Shown: one piece after another, positions 26,477 to 36,764 of the stretch
How positions within the stretch are numbered: position 1 is the first letter of the stretch
Layout: each line of letters starts with the position of its first letter
Assembly (NCBI RefSeq): GCF_900456975.1
Contig: NZ_UGYM01000002.1
Location: forward strand, 4,712,001-4,776,000
Direction of reading: 5' to 3'
Source of the DNA: Shewanella baltica
GTDB lineage: Bacteria > Pseudomonadota > Gammaproteobacteria > Enterobacterales > Shewanellaceae
Length of the DNA stretch: 64,000 bases
Notes under the pieces: generated by a model
What the model was told of the DNA's origin: nothing
The model's input: only the letters and a program-made list of their open reading frames with translations
The model's database searches: none
Program-made: the position numbers and the translations under genes

Positions 26477-27577
26477 ATGACTGACTTACCCTGGAAACGC
26501 ATTGTCGTTAAGGTAGGTAGTGCCCTGATTGCACCCCACAAACAAGGTTGCAGCAGTCACTACTTACTCGGCATTGCCCAATTTATTACTTATTGTCGTG
26601 CCCAAGGGATCCAAGTTGTCTTGGTCTCTTCGGGCTCAGTCGCCGCGGGATGGCATCACTTTGGCGAGGTTGATAAACCTAGCGTCACAGTGAAGAAAGC
26701 CATGGCAGCAGCAGGTCAGGCCGATATGATGGCCACATGGAACAAGTTATTTGATTTCCCGACCGCACAGCTACTGTTAACTCACGGCGATTTACGCAAC
26801 CGAGATCGTTACATCAGTATTAAAGATACGATTTTCAGCCTACTCGAACATGGGCTACTGCCTATCATCAACGAGAACGATGCCGTGACCGCCGACAAGC
26901 TCAAAGTTGGCGATAACGATAATCTCTCGGCCATGGTAGCCGCAGCGGCCGATGCCGATACCCTGATTATCTGTTCGGATGTGAATGGGCTTTACACACA
27001 AAACCCCCATGAAAATCCCGATGCACAGCTTATCAAGCAGGTGACCGAGATTAACGCCGAAATCTACGCCATGGCAGGCGGCGCCAGCAGTGCCGTCGGC
27101 ACTGGTGGTATGCGGACTAAGATACAAGCCGCCAAGAAGGCGATTTCCCACGGGATCGAAACCTTTATTATCAATGGTTTTGATGCTGACTCATTCAACC
27201 AATTGTTGAAGGGCCAAAACCCAGGAACCTTATTTACCCCCGATGAAAAGCCAATGCAAGATCACTTGCACTGGATGACACATACCTCGCAGGCTCAGGG
27301 CGAAGTCATTGTTGAAAATGACTTTAATATCTCCCTCGATATCCATAGCGAACAATTGACCAGCGACGATGTCGTCGCCATCAATGGGGACTTTTCTGCC
27401 GGTGACACCATTTTAGTACGCAAAGGTGATGGTACTAAATTGGCCAAGGCCAAATCCAATTACAGCAGTTGTTTACTTAGCTTTATTACGGACCAAGACG
27501 ATCGCGAGTTTGCCAGTGAATTTCAGCAAAAGACTGGACCGATCATTTCCGAGAAAAACATCGCCATTCTCGAATAA
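26477..27577 (+). CDS. proB: Glutamate 5-kinase
   Basis: Phosphorylates glutamate in the first committed step of proline synthesis. The amino-acid kinase domain starts with WKRIVVKVGSALIAPH and includes SSGSVAAGW, the glutamate-binding NENDAVTADKLKVGDND and GTGGMRTKIQAAKKA. A C-terminal PUA domain follows from about residue 275. The 366-residue form begins at ATG 26477 (MTDLPWKR); an upstream ATG at 26462 overlaps the putP stop and would add five residues. The gene precedes proA by 48 bases. Feedback inhibition by proline is known for this family. Confidence 0.93.
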   Translation: MTDLPWKRIVVKVGSALIAPHKQGCSSHYLLGIAQFITYCRAQGIQVVLVSSGSVAAGWHHFGEVDKPSVTVKKAMAAAGQADMMATWNKLFDFPTAQLLLTHGDLRNRDRYISIKDTIFSLLEHGLLPIINENDAVTADKLKVGDNDNLSAMVAAAADADTLIICSDVNGLYTQNPHENPDAQLIKQVTEINAEIYAMAGGASSAVGTGGMRTKIQAAKKAISHGIETFIINGFDADSFNQLLKGQNPGTLFTPDEKPMQDHLHWMTHTSQAQGEVIVENDFNISLDIHSEQLTSDDVVAINGDFSAGDTILVRKGDGTKLAKAKSNYSSCLLSFITDQDDREFASEFQQKTGPIISEKNIAILE

Positions 27578-27625
27578 GCATCAGCCGAATAAAACTAAGC
27601 GAGTAAACATCTAAGCGGAGTAAAT

Positions 27626-28873
27626 ATGACTTTAATCAAAAACTTATCTCAAGAAGCTGCTAAAGCGGCTCTTATTCTCGCCCAAGTTGACGAACAGCTT
27701 AAAAATACTGTACTCCTCGACATGGCGCGTTCATTACGTGAAAAGTCCTACGAAATCCAAAGCGCTAACTTAATTGACCTACACAGAGCAACAGCCGATA
27801 ACGTTGCCCCTGCTATGCTCGACCGCTTAACGCTAACACCAGAACGCGTAGAAGCCATGGCAGTAGGGATTGAAACCATCGCTGCCTTGCCCGATCCCAT
27901 TGGCAACGAACGCTATATTGGTCAACGACCTAACGGCTTATCCATCAGCAAGATGCGCGTGCCATTAGGCGTGGTTTGTATGATTTATGAAGCGCGTCCG
28001 AATGTTACCGCCGATGCAGGTGCCCTGTGCTTTAAATCCGGTAATGCCGTGATTTTGCGCGGTGGTAAAGAGGCGCTGCACACCAGTAAAATTATCGCCA
28101 CCATTTTGCAAAGCGTATTGAAACAGTACGGCTTGCCCGAGGCGTTAATCACTGTAGTGCCCGATCCTGACCGTGCCCTGATGTTGGAACTGATGCAGCA
28201 ACGAGATTATATCGATGTGATCATTCCCCGTGGTGGCGAAGGCTTGATTCAATTTGTGACTGACAACAGTAAAATCCCAGTGATCCAGCATTTTAAAGGC
28301 GTGTGTCATTTATACGTCGATAAAGATGCCGATCTGGATATTGCTTTGGACTTACTGCTCAACGGTAAAACCCAGCGCACAGGCGTATGTAATGCCCTCG
28401 AAGCCCTATTAGTGCACCAAGAAATTGCTTCGCAATTTCTGCCTAAAGTGGCCAAAGCGCTGGCCGAGCATAAGGTTAAAATCAATGCTTGTACCCAATC
28501 CGGTGGCTACTTCGAAAACTGTACTTATATGGAAGAAGACGATTTCGGCCAAGAGTATTTAGATCTCGAAATCGCCATTCGCCAAGTCGATCACTTCGAC
28601 CATGCAATCCAACACATTGCCCGTTTTGGTAGCCAGCACACCGAAGTGATTTGCACCGAAAACGAAGTCACTGCCGCACGCTTCCAACGCGCAGTCGATG
28701 CTTCAGTGGTAATGGTCAATGCCTCTTCGCGCTTCTCCGACGGCAGCGAACTCGGCCTTGGTGCGGAAATCGGCATCGCCACCACTAAGCTACATGCCTA
28801 TGGCCCAATGGGGCTCGAATCCTTGACCGCTGAGAAGTATTTAGTCTCAGGCACAGGCCAAGTACGGGCATAA
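27626..28873 (+). CDS. proA: Glutamate-5-semialdehyde dehydrogenase (gamma-glutamyl phosphate reductase)
   Basis: A 415-residue NADPH-dependent reductase of the aldehyde-dehydrogenase superfamily, second enzyme of proline synthesis. Recognisable segments are VPLGVVCMIYEARPNVTADAG, FKSGNAVILRGGKEA and IPRGGEGLI, plus the catalytic Cys in TGVCNALEALLVH. It normally channels the unstable phosphate made by ProB. AAGCGGAGT precedes ATG 27626 as ribosome site. A strong terminator follows the stop. Confidence 0.95.
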   Translation: MTLIKNLSQEAAKAALILAQVDEQLKNTVLLDMARSLREKSYEIQSANLIDLHRATADNVAPAMLDRLTLTPERVEAMAVGIETIAALPDPIGNERYIGQRPNGLSISKMRVPLGVVCMIYEARPNVTADAGALCFKSGNAVILRGGKEALHTSKIIATILQSVLKQYGLPEALITVVPDPDRALMLELMQQRDYIDVIIPRGGEGLIQFVTDNSKIPVIQHFKGVCHLYVDKDADLDIALDLLLNGKTQRTGVCNALEALLVHQEIASQFLPKVAKALAEHKVKINACTQSGGYFENCTYMEEDDFGQEYLDLEIAIRQVDHFDHAIQHIARFGSQHTEVICTENEVTAARFQRAVDASVVMVNASSRFSDGSELGLGAEIGIATTKLHAYGPMGLESLTAEKYLVSGTGQVRA

Positions 28874-28940
28874 ACCGAGAATGTAAATCATACTTTTAGG
28901 CTTAATAAGTCGGTTGGATTTCGATTCGATTGTAAAGATT

Positions 28941-28976
28941 AAAGGCCACAGTCGGTAACGACTGTGGCCTTTTTGT
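28941..28976 (+). terminator. Rho-independent terminator after proA
   Basis: A 14-bp perfect stem (AAAGGCCACAGTCG at 28941-28954 with its complement at 28959-28972) has a GTAA loop and continues into a T-run. It ends the putP-proBA transcript. The interval up to the TonB receptor at 29276 holds no gene. Confidence 0.9.
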
Positions 28977-29181
28977 TAGCTAAAGGAACTTGAGTCACAA
29001 CAGCTTCTGTTCCAAGTCGATGCCCTGAAACCGAGTTATAGTAAGGCATGCGCTAAAAGTGAAGCACTCACCGCGACCGCTTATCACAGCTCGCTGACAA
29101 ACTATTCGCCAATAAGTTACAACCCCGCTTCAACAATTTACACATTGGGCATATTGCATTTATTTTCAACAAACCTATCAT

Positions 29182-29200
29182 GCGATCGATTCTCATTTGC
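29182..29200 (+). promoter_or_regulatory. Possible Fur box upstream of the siderophore receptor operon
   Basis: Read on the minus strand, 29182-29200 matches the 19-base Fur consensus at about 12 positions; the half AATGAGAAT is good and the other half is weak. It lies 75-95 bases upstream of the receptor ATG, a sensible place for iron repression. Confidence 0.4.
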
Positions 29201-29275
29201 AACTATGTGCTTTATTTGCACTCAGGATCGCCAATCATTATTTAATCTGAAATCGCCTGAAAGGATTGAAATACC

Positions 29276-31462
29276 ATGCCTCCCCTATCTGTTTTAACGT
29301 CATGGCGCTCGCCATTGATCCCTGTACTTCTCAGCACACTCACTTTGACGGTTCAAGCCAATACGGACCCTAAGCAGGATGAGAAAGAAGATACAGAACA
29401 GATAGAAAGATTAAACGTAGTCGGAACCTACACCCGAGCGGCAATGAATAGCGCCACGGGTTTGTCTATGTCACTCAAAGAAACCCCGCAAAGCGTCACC
29501 TTAATTACCGAAGAGATGATCAGTGATAAAGGTTTGGTCACTATGGAGTCAGTGTTAAATCACACTCCGGGCGTCACTATGGTGGGCGATGCCTCTGAAA
29601 ATAGTCAGATATTCGTGCGCGGCTATGCGCTCGACAGCGGGGTGCAAATTGACGGCTTAATCACTACTTCTTCATCCCATGTTTACAGCGGCTCAATTGA
29701 TCAAGGTTTAGACCCTGTAATTGCCGAACGAGTTGAAGTATTAAAAGGTGCGGCTGGGATCTTAAGTGGTTTAGGTGAACCTTCTGCCACGGTTAATTTT
29801 ATTCGTAAACGCCCAACGGATGACACCCGTGCCACGGCAAGTATCAGTTATGGCTCATGGAATACCTATAGACTTGAGGCCGATGTTTCTGGCTGGCTAA
29901 CGGATTCTGGCAATGTGAAAGGTCGATTCGTGAGTGCGGTGAAGAAAGGCGATTCATTTATCGACCGCTATCAGCGCGATACCACTGTGCTTTATGGCGT
30001 AGTTGAAACGAGTCTCGGCATAGATACTAGCCTATCACTGTTTGCGGACTATCAAAAATCGCAAACCGACGGCGTGTATAACTGGAACTCTAATCCCGCA
30101 TTTTATACCGATGGCACAGCTGTCGATTTTGGCCGCAGCTATTCCAGCTCACAGGACTGGACCCATTGGGATGTGACCCAAAAGAGTCTCATGGCCGAAT
30201 TTAAACATAGATTCGATAACGACTGGTCACTCGTCAGTGCCTATCGTATTGCCAACGCCACCATAGACGCATTGGCCTTTTACCCTGGCGATTATATTGT
30301 CAAATCAACCGGCGAATTTGTTGGCCCTTGGGGCGATACCTATGCCGCCCAGCATGATCGCGAATCCGATACCAACAGCTTCAACCTGTACGCCACGGGT
30401 AACTTCGACTTACTCGGCCGTGAACATAGTGCGGTGATCGGTTTTAACTATGGTGACAACGAGTTTGATAACATCAACACAAACTCCGCACGCCAACGTC
30501 GCTATAACGTGGCGGATCAAGGCCATTATCCCAAGCCTAATCTGCCTAATTCACCCACCAATGGCCAAACCAATGAGCAAAGCCAATCGGGTGTTTACGG
30601 CACTGTCCGTGTCAATGTGTTGGATTCACTGAAATTAATGATCGGCGGACGCGTAAGTAACTGGTCCTATGAAAAGCATGATCTCGTGGGTAACAGCACA
30701 GATGCGACCATGGAAAAAACCGGTATTTTCATCCCCTACTATGGCCTAGTCTACGATGTGACCGAACAAATCTCTGTCTATGCCAGCCGTACTGAAATCT
30801 TCAAACCTGGCACCTATTTTGGTGAAGATGGCCAACTGCTCGAACCCGCAGAAGGCACCAACGTCGAAGGCGGCATCAAGGTCGCACTGTTCGATGACAC
30901 ACTCAATATGTCAGCGGCAATCTACGAAACCAATAAAGACAACGAACCCGAATATGCGGGTAAAGGTCAGCTCCCTTCTGGGGATTCTATCTACGAAAGT
31001 GTGGATGGCATTACCACCAAGGGCTACGAGTTAGAAATTGCCGGACGGCTTACCGACTTATGGGATATCAGTGGCGGTTATACCCATAACGACGCGGAAG
31101 ATGAAGATGGCCTACGTCGTCAAACTTATCTACCCGAAGATATTTTCAAACTCACCACTAAATATAACTTTGAAGACATTCTGCCGGGCATTACTGCGGG
31201 CGCAAGCTGGCGCTGGCAGAGCAGCACTTTCTATCAAGGCACTATTTATGGCGTCGATGGCGCGCCGAATGTGGCTTATCGCCAAACACAATCAGCCTAC
31301 TCACTCGTCGACTTAATGTTTGGCTACCAAATAACACCGTCGATTTCGATGCAAGTGAACATTAACAATATTTTCGACAAAAACTATAACCGCTCACTCT
31401 GGGGTTACGCAGACTTTGGCGAGCCACGTAATGCCACGCTGTCATTACGTTGGACACTGTAA
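29276..31462 (+). CDS. TonB-dependent siderophore receptor
   Basis: A 728-residue outer-membrane receptor. It has a signal peptide (to about residue 28), a short linker, then the plug with LKETPQSVTLITEEMISDKG, MESVLNHTPGVTMVG and RGYALDSGVQIDG, which is the ferri-siderophore receptor type (FhuE/FpvA/FoxA-like). It ends with a 22-strand barrel whose last strand is NATLSLRWTL, ending in the aromatic-aliphatic pattern needed for assembly. RLNVVGTYTR may contain the TonB box. No extra N-terminal signalling domain is present, so it does not signal to a sigma factor. It heads an operon with an RND pump and ferrisiderophore-reductase-type proteins. The siderophore is not identifiable from sequence. 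Confidence 0.9.
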   Translation: MPPLSVLTSWRSPLIPVLLSTLTLTVQANTDPKQDEKEDTEQIERLNVVGTYTRAAMNSATGLSMSLKETPQSVTLITEEMISDKGLVTMESVLNHTPGVTMVGDASENSQIFVRGYALDSGVQIDGLITTSSSHVYSGSIDQGLDPVIAERVEVLKGAAGILSGLGEPSATVNFIRKRPTDDTRATASISYGSWNTYRLEADVSGWLTDSGNVKGRFVSAVKKGDSFIDRYQRDTTVLYGVVETSLGIDTSLSLFADYQKSQTDGVYNWNSNPAFYTDGTAVDFGRSYSSSQDWTHWDVTQKSLMAEFKHRFDNDWSLVSAYRIANATIDALAFYPGDYIVKSTGEFVGPWGDTYAAQHDRESDTNSFNLYATGNFDLLGREHSAVIGFNYGDNEFDNINTNSARQRRYNVADQGHYPKPNLPNSPTNGQTNEQSQSGVYGTVRVNVLDSLKLMIGGRVSNWSYEKHDLVGNSTDATMEKTGIFIPYYGLVYDVTEQISVYASRTEIFKPGTYFGEDGQLLEPAEGTNVEGGIKVALFDDTLNMSAAIYETNKDNEPEYAGKGQLPSGDSIYESVDGITTKGYELEIAGRLTDLWDISGGYTHNDAEDEDGLRRQTYLPEDIFKLTTKYNFEDILPGITAGASWRWQSSTFYQGTIYGVDGAPNVAYRQTQSAYSLVDLMFGYQITPSISMQVNINNIFDKNYNRSLWGYADFGEPRNATLSLRWTL

Positions 31463-31501
31463 ATTTTGCACCCAACACTAAACTACATTAAGGATAATTA
31501 A

Positions 31502-32143
31502 ATGAAACAAGCACTTGTACTACTCACTTTACTCGGCGGTATCACCTTTTCGGCTCAAGCACATGAAGTATGGCTTGAGCGCAGCAGCGATGGTTCGGTC
31601 AAAGTGCAATTTGGTGAACCGGGTTCAGAGTACGCCACAGCCGAAGAGTTAGCGTCGTTAAGCGCGGCACGAATTTTCGACGCCAATGCCAAAGCACCGC
31701 TGACCGCCACAGCGCAAGCCGATCATTTGCTGGTTAAAACCCAAGATGGCAAGAGTGATGTCAGTTTCTATGCCGATACCGCGTGGCAGCCATGGAAAAC
31801 CGAAACTGGATCGCAGGCCGCAATACTCTATGCCCGCACGGGACAAGAGCACACCAAAGCGCTGCAAGATTTTGAATTTACGCCATTAAAATCAGGCACT
31901 TCCGAGTTTGTGCTTAGCTATAAAGGCGCGCCACTGGTGAATCATCCAGTGCAAGTGTATCGCCCCGGTTTTTGGAGCAAGTCTTTCACTACCGATGCCC
32001 AAGGTAAATTCGCCCTCGATACCCCAGATGCCGGCCGCTATTTGCTCGTCAGTAATCACACCACAGAAGGTAAACAAACACTCGCAGGCAACGAGGTTGA
32101 TAGCGTTTTACACATCACCACCACGAGTTTTATCACTCAGTAA
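31502..32143 (+). CDS. Periplasmic DUF4198-like protein in the siderophore operon
   Basis: A 213-residue exported protein with a signal peptide ending FSAQA, followed at once by HEVWLERSSDGSVKVQFGEPGSEY, the characteristic start of DUF4198 proteins, where the first His of the mature chain could bind metal. The C-terminal half is beta-rich with a transthyretin-like segment (GKFALDTPDAGRYLLV). DUF4198 proteins often neighbour metal uptake genes. It lies between the receptor and the RND adaptor, so it probably binds metal or ferri-siderophore in the periplasm. Confidence 0.75.
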   Translation: MKQALVLLTLLGGITFSAQAHEVWLERSSDGSVKVQFGEPGSEYATAEELASLSAARIFDANAKAPLTATAQADHLLVKTQDGKSDVSFYADTAWQPWKTETGSQAAILYARTGQEHTKALQDFEFTPLKSGTSEFVLSYKGAPLVNHPVQVYRPGFWSKSFTTDAQGKFALDTPDAGRYLLVSNHTTEGKQTLAGNEVDSVLHITTTSFITQ

Positions 32144-32169
32144 TAATCTTATAGTGAGATGGAGTTAAC

Positions 32170-33219
32170 GTGCGGTATTTAATGATAGGTTTATACCTGC
32201 TGTGTTTTGCAGTCCACGCAAGCGCAGTACCTGTAACAGTCGCCTTGCCCCAAACTGGCAGCACCAATGAACTTTTGCCACTCAGTGGCTCCATTAAATC
32301 CGCACGGGTGGCTCGCTTATCGGCACGTACCGATGGCCTAGTCGCCAAAGTGCTGGTCGATGCGGGCTCGCAAGTCCGCGCAGGCCAGCCTTTGCTCGCA
32401 CTCGATGACACCTTAGCCATACACCAATTAGCACAGCGTCAGGCCGATGTAATGGCCGCTAAGACCATGCTGGCAGAAAAGCAGCGACTCCTCACCGAGG
32501 CGCAAACACTCAGCGCTCAGCAGTTATTCCCCGAAACAGAGCGCGCGATTCGCCAAGCGGCGTTAACCGAGGCCGAAGCCAATCTGCAAAGTTTAATGGC
32601 GGCACTCGCACACCAAAAAGAGGTGGTCGCCCGCCACCAACTGATGGCGCCGTTTGCAGGGGTGATTTCCAGCAAACAAACTGAAACCGGTGAGTGGGTT
32701 AATGTCGGCACTGAAATCTTCACCTTAGTGTCCCAAGAGCAGCTCTGGCTCGACATTCAAGTGCCGCAGGAAATGTTCCAAAGCGTAGCCACTGCGACTC
32801 ACGTGGACATTGCCGCCGACATGCTGCCTGAACAAGCGTTTATCGGCCATGTGAGTGCCCTTGTCCCTGTGAGCGACCACAATGCTCGCAGCTTCTTGGT
32901 ACGCTTGACCATTCCCGAGGCAGATGGACTTTTGATGCCCGGCACATCGGCCACTGCGACCTTCCACTTACAGCGGGCGCAACACAGTGTTGTCGTGCCG
33001 CAAGATGCGCTAGTCCGTCACCCCGACGGCCAGTTCAGTGTCTTTACCGTGCAAAACAACATAGCCCAACGGCATACCGTTCAAGTGGGCCATACGAGCG
33101 CCATCGGGATTGAAATCCTTAGCCCATTACCCAAAGATACGCCCGTGGTGATCCGCGGTAACGAAAGCCTACAAGACCAACAGCCAGTCTCTGTACTCAA
33201 CTCTGTCATAGGAGGTTAG
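32170..33219 (+). CDS. RND efflux membrane-fusion protein
   Basis: A 349-residue periplasmic adaptor starting at GTG 32170, preceded by GGAG at a proper distance. A signal peptide (to about residue 20, HASA) is followed by the lipoyl halves ARLSARTDGLVAKVLVDAGSQVRAG and APFAGVISSKQTETGEWV, a coiled-coil hairpin between them, and the beta-barrel and membrane-proximal domains to the end. It pairs with the RND permease that starts 4 bases later. No outer-membrane channel gene lies in this operon, so a shared TolC is implied. Confidence 0.88.
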   Translation: MRYLMIGLYLLCFAVHASAVPVTVALPQTGSTNELLPLSGSIKSARVARLSARTDGLVAKVLVDAGSQVRAGQPLLALDDTLAIHQLAQRQADVMAAKTMLAEKQRLLTEAQTLSAQQLFPETERAIRQAALTEAEANLQSLMAALAHQKEVVARHQLMAPFAGVISSKQTETGEWVNVGTEIFTLVSQEQLWLDIQVPQEMFQSVATATHVDIAADMLPEQAFIGHVSALVPVSDHNARSFLVRLTIPEADGLLMPGTSATATFHLQRAQHSVVVPQDALVRHPDGQFSVFTVQNNIAQRHTVQVGHTSAIGIEILSPLPKDTPVVIRGNESLQDQQPVSVLNSVIGG

Positions 33220-33223
33220 TGGG

Positions 33224-36200
33224 ATGCTGAAGTTTGGAATTAAACATGGCACCTTACTGTCGGTCATCGTCTTGATATTTTGCGTATTGGGCACGGCTGC
33301 CGCACTGCGTATCCCAATCCAAATGATCCCCGACTTAGATGTGCGCACCATCAGCGTGGCCACAGGTTGGCCGGGAGCGACACCGCAAGACGTCGAAAAA
33401 GAAATTCTGCTTGAGCAGGAACGCTACCTGCGCACCCTGCCCAACTTACAACGCATGACCTCTTGGGCCGATACGGGCTCGGCATGGATAGAACTCGAAT
33501 TCCCCCAAAGCACAGAGATAAGCGATGCGCTTATTCGTGTTAGCAATGCGCTCAGCCAAGTATCGTCCTACCCTGAAAACGTCGATCAACCAAGGCTTTA
33601 CAGCAGTTCATATTCAGACAACGCTTTCATGTATTTCCGCCTCGTGCCTGTCGCGGGGAACCCGCTGAATCTAGACATAGACATGATGCGCGATTTCGCT
33701 AACGACTTTATTCGCCCACAAATGGAGCGCGTCAAAGGTGTCTCCTCCGTCACCATTCAAGGCGGCGCTGAACGGCAAATCCAAATACTGCTCGATCCCG
33801 CCAAACTCGCCCAACGCGGCATCAGCATTATGGATGTGCGCCAAGCCATTAGAGATCGCAACAAAGACACCTCTGCGGGCGATATCGACAGTGGTAAAAA
33901 ACGTTATTTACTGCGGGTGATTGGCCGTTTCGAGGATTTAAATCAACTTAAGCAACTGATTTTAAAACGCCAAGGTAATACCAATATTCTGCTGCAAGAC
34001 GTTGCCGAGATAAAACTCGACCACGCCGAGATCCGAGAACTATCCTTTGCCGAACAAGAACGTACCCTCAGCTTAGCGGTTAAGCGAGACGTCGGTTCTA
34101 ACGTTATCGCCATCAAAGCCGCTATGATGCCTGTGGTAGCGCAGATCAATCAAAATCAACTCGCCCAGCACGCCATGCAATTAGAGTTATTCAGTGATGA
34201 TGTGCGCTATGTGCAAGATTCGGTTGCAAATGTCTGGGTCAATTTAGGCCTAGGTGCCTTACTAGCAACCTTAGTGATGTATCTCTTTTTACGCTCGAAT
34301 CGAGCCACCCTGATTGGTGTTATCGGTATTCCGCTATGTACCTTAGCCGCCTTCGTCGGGCTGCTGGTGTTTGATCGCACTATTAATGTCATTTCGCTGG
34401 CGGGTGTTGCCTTTGCCATAGGCATGACGGTCGATAACAGCATTGTGGTACTCGAAAGCATTGAACAAGCCCGCAGACGCGGATTAGATCGCCTCGAAGC
34501 AGCCATCAGTGGCATTTACGATGTGTGGCCTGCGGTACTGGCCTCGACACTCACTACAGTGCTGGTGTTTGTACCCATTCTATTTATCAAACAAGAAGCG
34601 GGACAACTGTACTCGGATATCGCGATTGCCATCGCTTCATCTATTGTCGCTTCTATGTTGGTCGCAGTGTTCATCGTTCCCGCCGCTATTGCCCGTTTTG
34701 GTTTCGGTAAGATGCACTCGGCGCAGACAAACCAAAGTGAGCAGCCCAAAGCATCACGCATATTGAGCTTAGTCAGCCAACTTGTACTGTCGGCAAGACG
34801 CCGTGCCGCTGTGATTATGCTCTCGCTCGCCTTAACGATTGGGCTAGCGGCTTGGCTTATGCCTCCGGCCGAATATTTACCCGAAGGTGAAGAACCAAAA
34901 GCCTTTACCTCTATGGTCGCGCCGCCGGGTTACAACCTATCGGAAATGGCTAAAATTGCTGAAGAATTAACGACTCAGCTATCGGCGAGAGTCAATGCAG
35001 AGGCGGCATCCTTTGAACGTGGTGAGCAAAAAATTCCGCCGCTAAAATACTATACCCTCAGCGTAGGTGTCGGCAGTATTTGGGTGATGAGCGAGCCCGT
35101 TCTCAGCCAAGATATGGATGCCATGATGAGCTCACTCACCGCCTTGTTTGAGCAATATCCAGGCATGCGCGCCTATTCATCGCGGGGGTCAATTATTTCC
35201 AGCAACGATGGTGGCACCCGCGCTGTCGCCTTGGATATTTCTGGCCCGAATCAAGCCAGCCTCTACCGCGCTGCCGAAGCGGCGTATCAAGCGGCGGAAA
35301 AAGTATTTGCCGAACCACAGCTGTATTCAGACCCATCAACCTTGTCGCTAGATCAACCCCTGTGGCAGATTTCCCCTCGCTGGCAACGTCTTGTAGAACA
35401 AGACTTTAGCGGCAGCGAGTTTGGCTATGCGGTTTCGGCACTGAGCGATGGCGCCTATGTCGACGAGTTTTTCCTCAATGATAACAAAGTGGATATCTTT
35501 CTATTTAGTCTGGCAGGCAATCAACAGAGTCTGTCGCAATTGGCACTCGCTCCGATAGTCACGCCTAAGGGTAATGTACTGCCACTGCAAGCCTTGGCCG
35601 ACATTAGCGAGCAGATGGATAGCGACAGTTTACGCCGCGTCGATGGCCGCAGAACCGTGACCCTTTACATCATTCCGCCGCGCGCCATTGCGCTGGAAAC
35701 CGCAGTGGCGAAGGTGCGGGAAGAACTAGTCCCTATCCTCTATCAACAAGGGGCGGTCGGCAAAGATGTCAGTTTGGATATTTCGGGCGCAGCCGATCAA
35801 CTCGAAGCGACGAAAGCGGCACTCTCCAGCAATTTTCTGGTCGCCGTGTTGATCATCTACTTGTTATTAGTCGCAATTTTTAATCACTGGGGTTATCCGT
35901 TATTTGTGCTGATCACTATCCCGCTCGGGCTCGCAGGCGGGTTAGTCGGCTTACAAGCGCTGAATTATACTGGCAGCTTATTTGCGTATTTTGGCGGCCA
36001 AGGTTGGCACCAACCCTTTGATATGATTACTATGCTTGGGTTTTTAATCCTACTCGGCACTGTCGTTAACAACCCAATTTTGATCGTGGAACAGAGCCGT
36101 AAAAACCTACAATCGAGTCTGTTTAGTGTCGTTGACGCCGTAAAATCGGCCGTCGCTAATCGATTGCGGCCGATTTTAATGTCTACCGCGACGACCTTGT

Positions 36201-36403
36201 TTGGCCTATTGCCGCTGGTGTTATTCCCCGGTGCGGGCAGCGAGCTCTACCGCGGCGTTGGCATAGTAGTGCTGGCAGGCCTTATCGTGGCAACGCTACT
36301 CAGCTTAACCTTTTTACCCGCCCTGTTAATCTCTGTGTTGTCCTACACCAACAGGGCCAATTTAACCGCCAGTTCAGCCAAAGTGGCACGCCATCATGAT
36401 TGA
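33224..36403 (+). CDS. RND efflux permease
   Basis: A 1059-residue inner-membrane proton antiporter of the AcrB superfamily with 12 membrane helices and two large periplasmic loops. Helix 4 carries GVAFAIGMTVDNSIVVLESIEQARRRG with the proton-relay Asp pair region; the second half has GFLILLGTVVNNPILIVEQSR and NRLRPILMSTATTLFGLLPLVL. It forms a pump with the adaptor gene before it. The pump sits in a siderophore-uptake operon, which suggests export of a siderophore, its recycling, or removal of released metal. Its stop overlaps the start of the next gene. Confidence 0.9.
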   Translation: MLKFGIKHGTLLSVIVLIFCVLGTAAALRIPIQMIPDLDVRTISVATGWPGATPQDVEKEILLEQERYLRTLPNLQRMTSWADTGSAWIELEFPQSTEISDALIRVSNALSQVSSYPENVDQPRLYSSSYSDNAFMYFRLVPVAGNPLNLDIDMMRDFANDFIRPQMERVKGVSSVTIQGGAERQIQILLDPAKLAQRGISIMDVRQAIRDRNKDTSAGDIDSGKKRYLLRVIGRFEDLNQLKQLILKRQGNTNILLQDVAEIKLDHAEIRELSFAEQERTLSLAVKRDVGSNVIAIKAAMMPVVAQINQNQLAQHAMQLELFSDDVRYVQDSVANVWVNLGLGALLATLVMYLFLRSNRATLIGVIGIPLCTLAAFVGLLVFDRTINVISLAGVAFAIGMTVDNSIVVLESIEQARRRGLDRLEAAISGIYDVWPAVLASTLTTVLVFVPILFIKQEAGQLYSDIAIAIASSIVASMLVAVFIVPAAIARFGFGKMHSAQTNQSEQPKASRILSLVSQLVLSARRRAAVIMLSLALTIGLAAWLMPPAEYLPEGEEPKAFTSMVAPPGYNLSEMAKIAEELTTQLSARVNAEAASFERGEQKIPPLKYYTLSVGVGSIWVMSEPVLSQDMDAMMSSLTALFEQYPGMRAYSSRGSIISSNDGGTRAVALDISGPNQASLYRAAEAAYQAAEKVFAEPQLYSDPSTLSLDQPLWQISPRWQRLVEQDFSGSEFGYAVSALSDGAYVDEFFLNDNKVDIFLFSLAGNQQSLSQLALAPIVTPKGNVLPLQALADISEQMDSDSLRRVDGRRTVTLYIIPPRAIALETAVAKVREELVPILYQQGAVGKDVSLDISGAADQLEATKAALSSNFLVAVLIIYLLLVAIFNHWGYPLFVLITIPLGLAGGLVGLQALNYTGSLFAYFGGQGWHQPFDMITMLGFLILLGTVVNNPILIVEQSRKNLQSSLFSVVDAVKSAVANRLRPILMSTATTLFGLLPLVLFPGAGSELYRGVGIVVLAGLIVATLLSLTFLPALLISVLSYTNRANLTASSAKVARHHD

Positions 36404-36764
36404 GAAAATCGCCATGACTCAGCCGTTAATACAAAGGCTAACGCGTTGGAAAAAAGCCACTATTTGGCGCGATAGTCTGCACATAGGCAATCGCTGCCTC
36501 GCAGCAACCTTTGGTGGCTACTTGTTAAGTGCGGTAGCGACTATTTTGCTCGCGCAAATCCTGCCGTTATCTCAGGTTGATCGGGTGTTAACCGCCATGA
36601 TGCTGTCATTTACTGTGTACACCTGCGCCGTGATTTGGGTGTTCAGCGTTAAATCAACGTGGCGATACTGGCTGGATTTATTCGCGCTTAGCGGTCTGCT
36701 GTATTTAGCCTACCTTGCCGCTAAGGCGTTGGATATCAATCCTATTCAAGGTGGCGGATTATGA
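36396..36764 (+). CDS. DUF3649-like inner-membrane protein
   Basis: A 122-residue protein with three or four hydrophobic segments and the RCLAATFGGYLLSAVATILLAQ opening of DUF3649 proteins. These belong to sets with PepSY and DUF3325 proteins around siderophore receptors and resemble the small subunits of the Pseudomonas FpvG-K ferripyoverdine-reducing system. It overlaps the RND gene by 8 bases and the PepSY gene by 4, so translation is coupled across all three. Confidence 0.8.
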   Translation: MIEKIAMTQPLIQRLTRWKKATIWRDSLHIGNRCLAATFGGYLLSAVATILLAQILPLSQVDRVLTAMMLSFTVYTCAVIWVFSVKSTWRYWLDLFALSGLLYLAYLAAKALDINPIQGGGL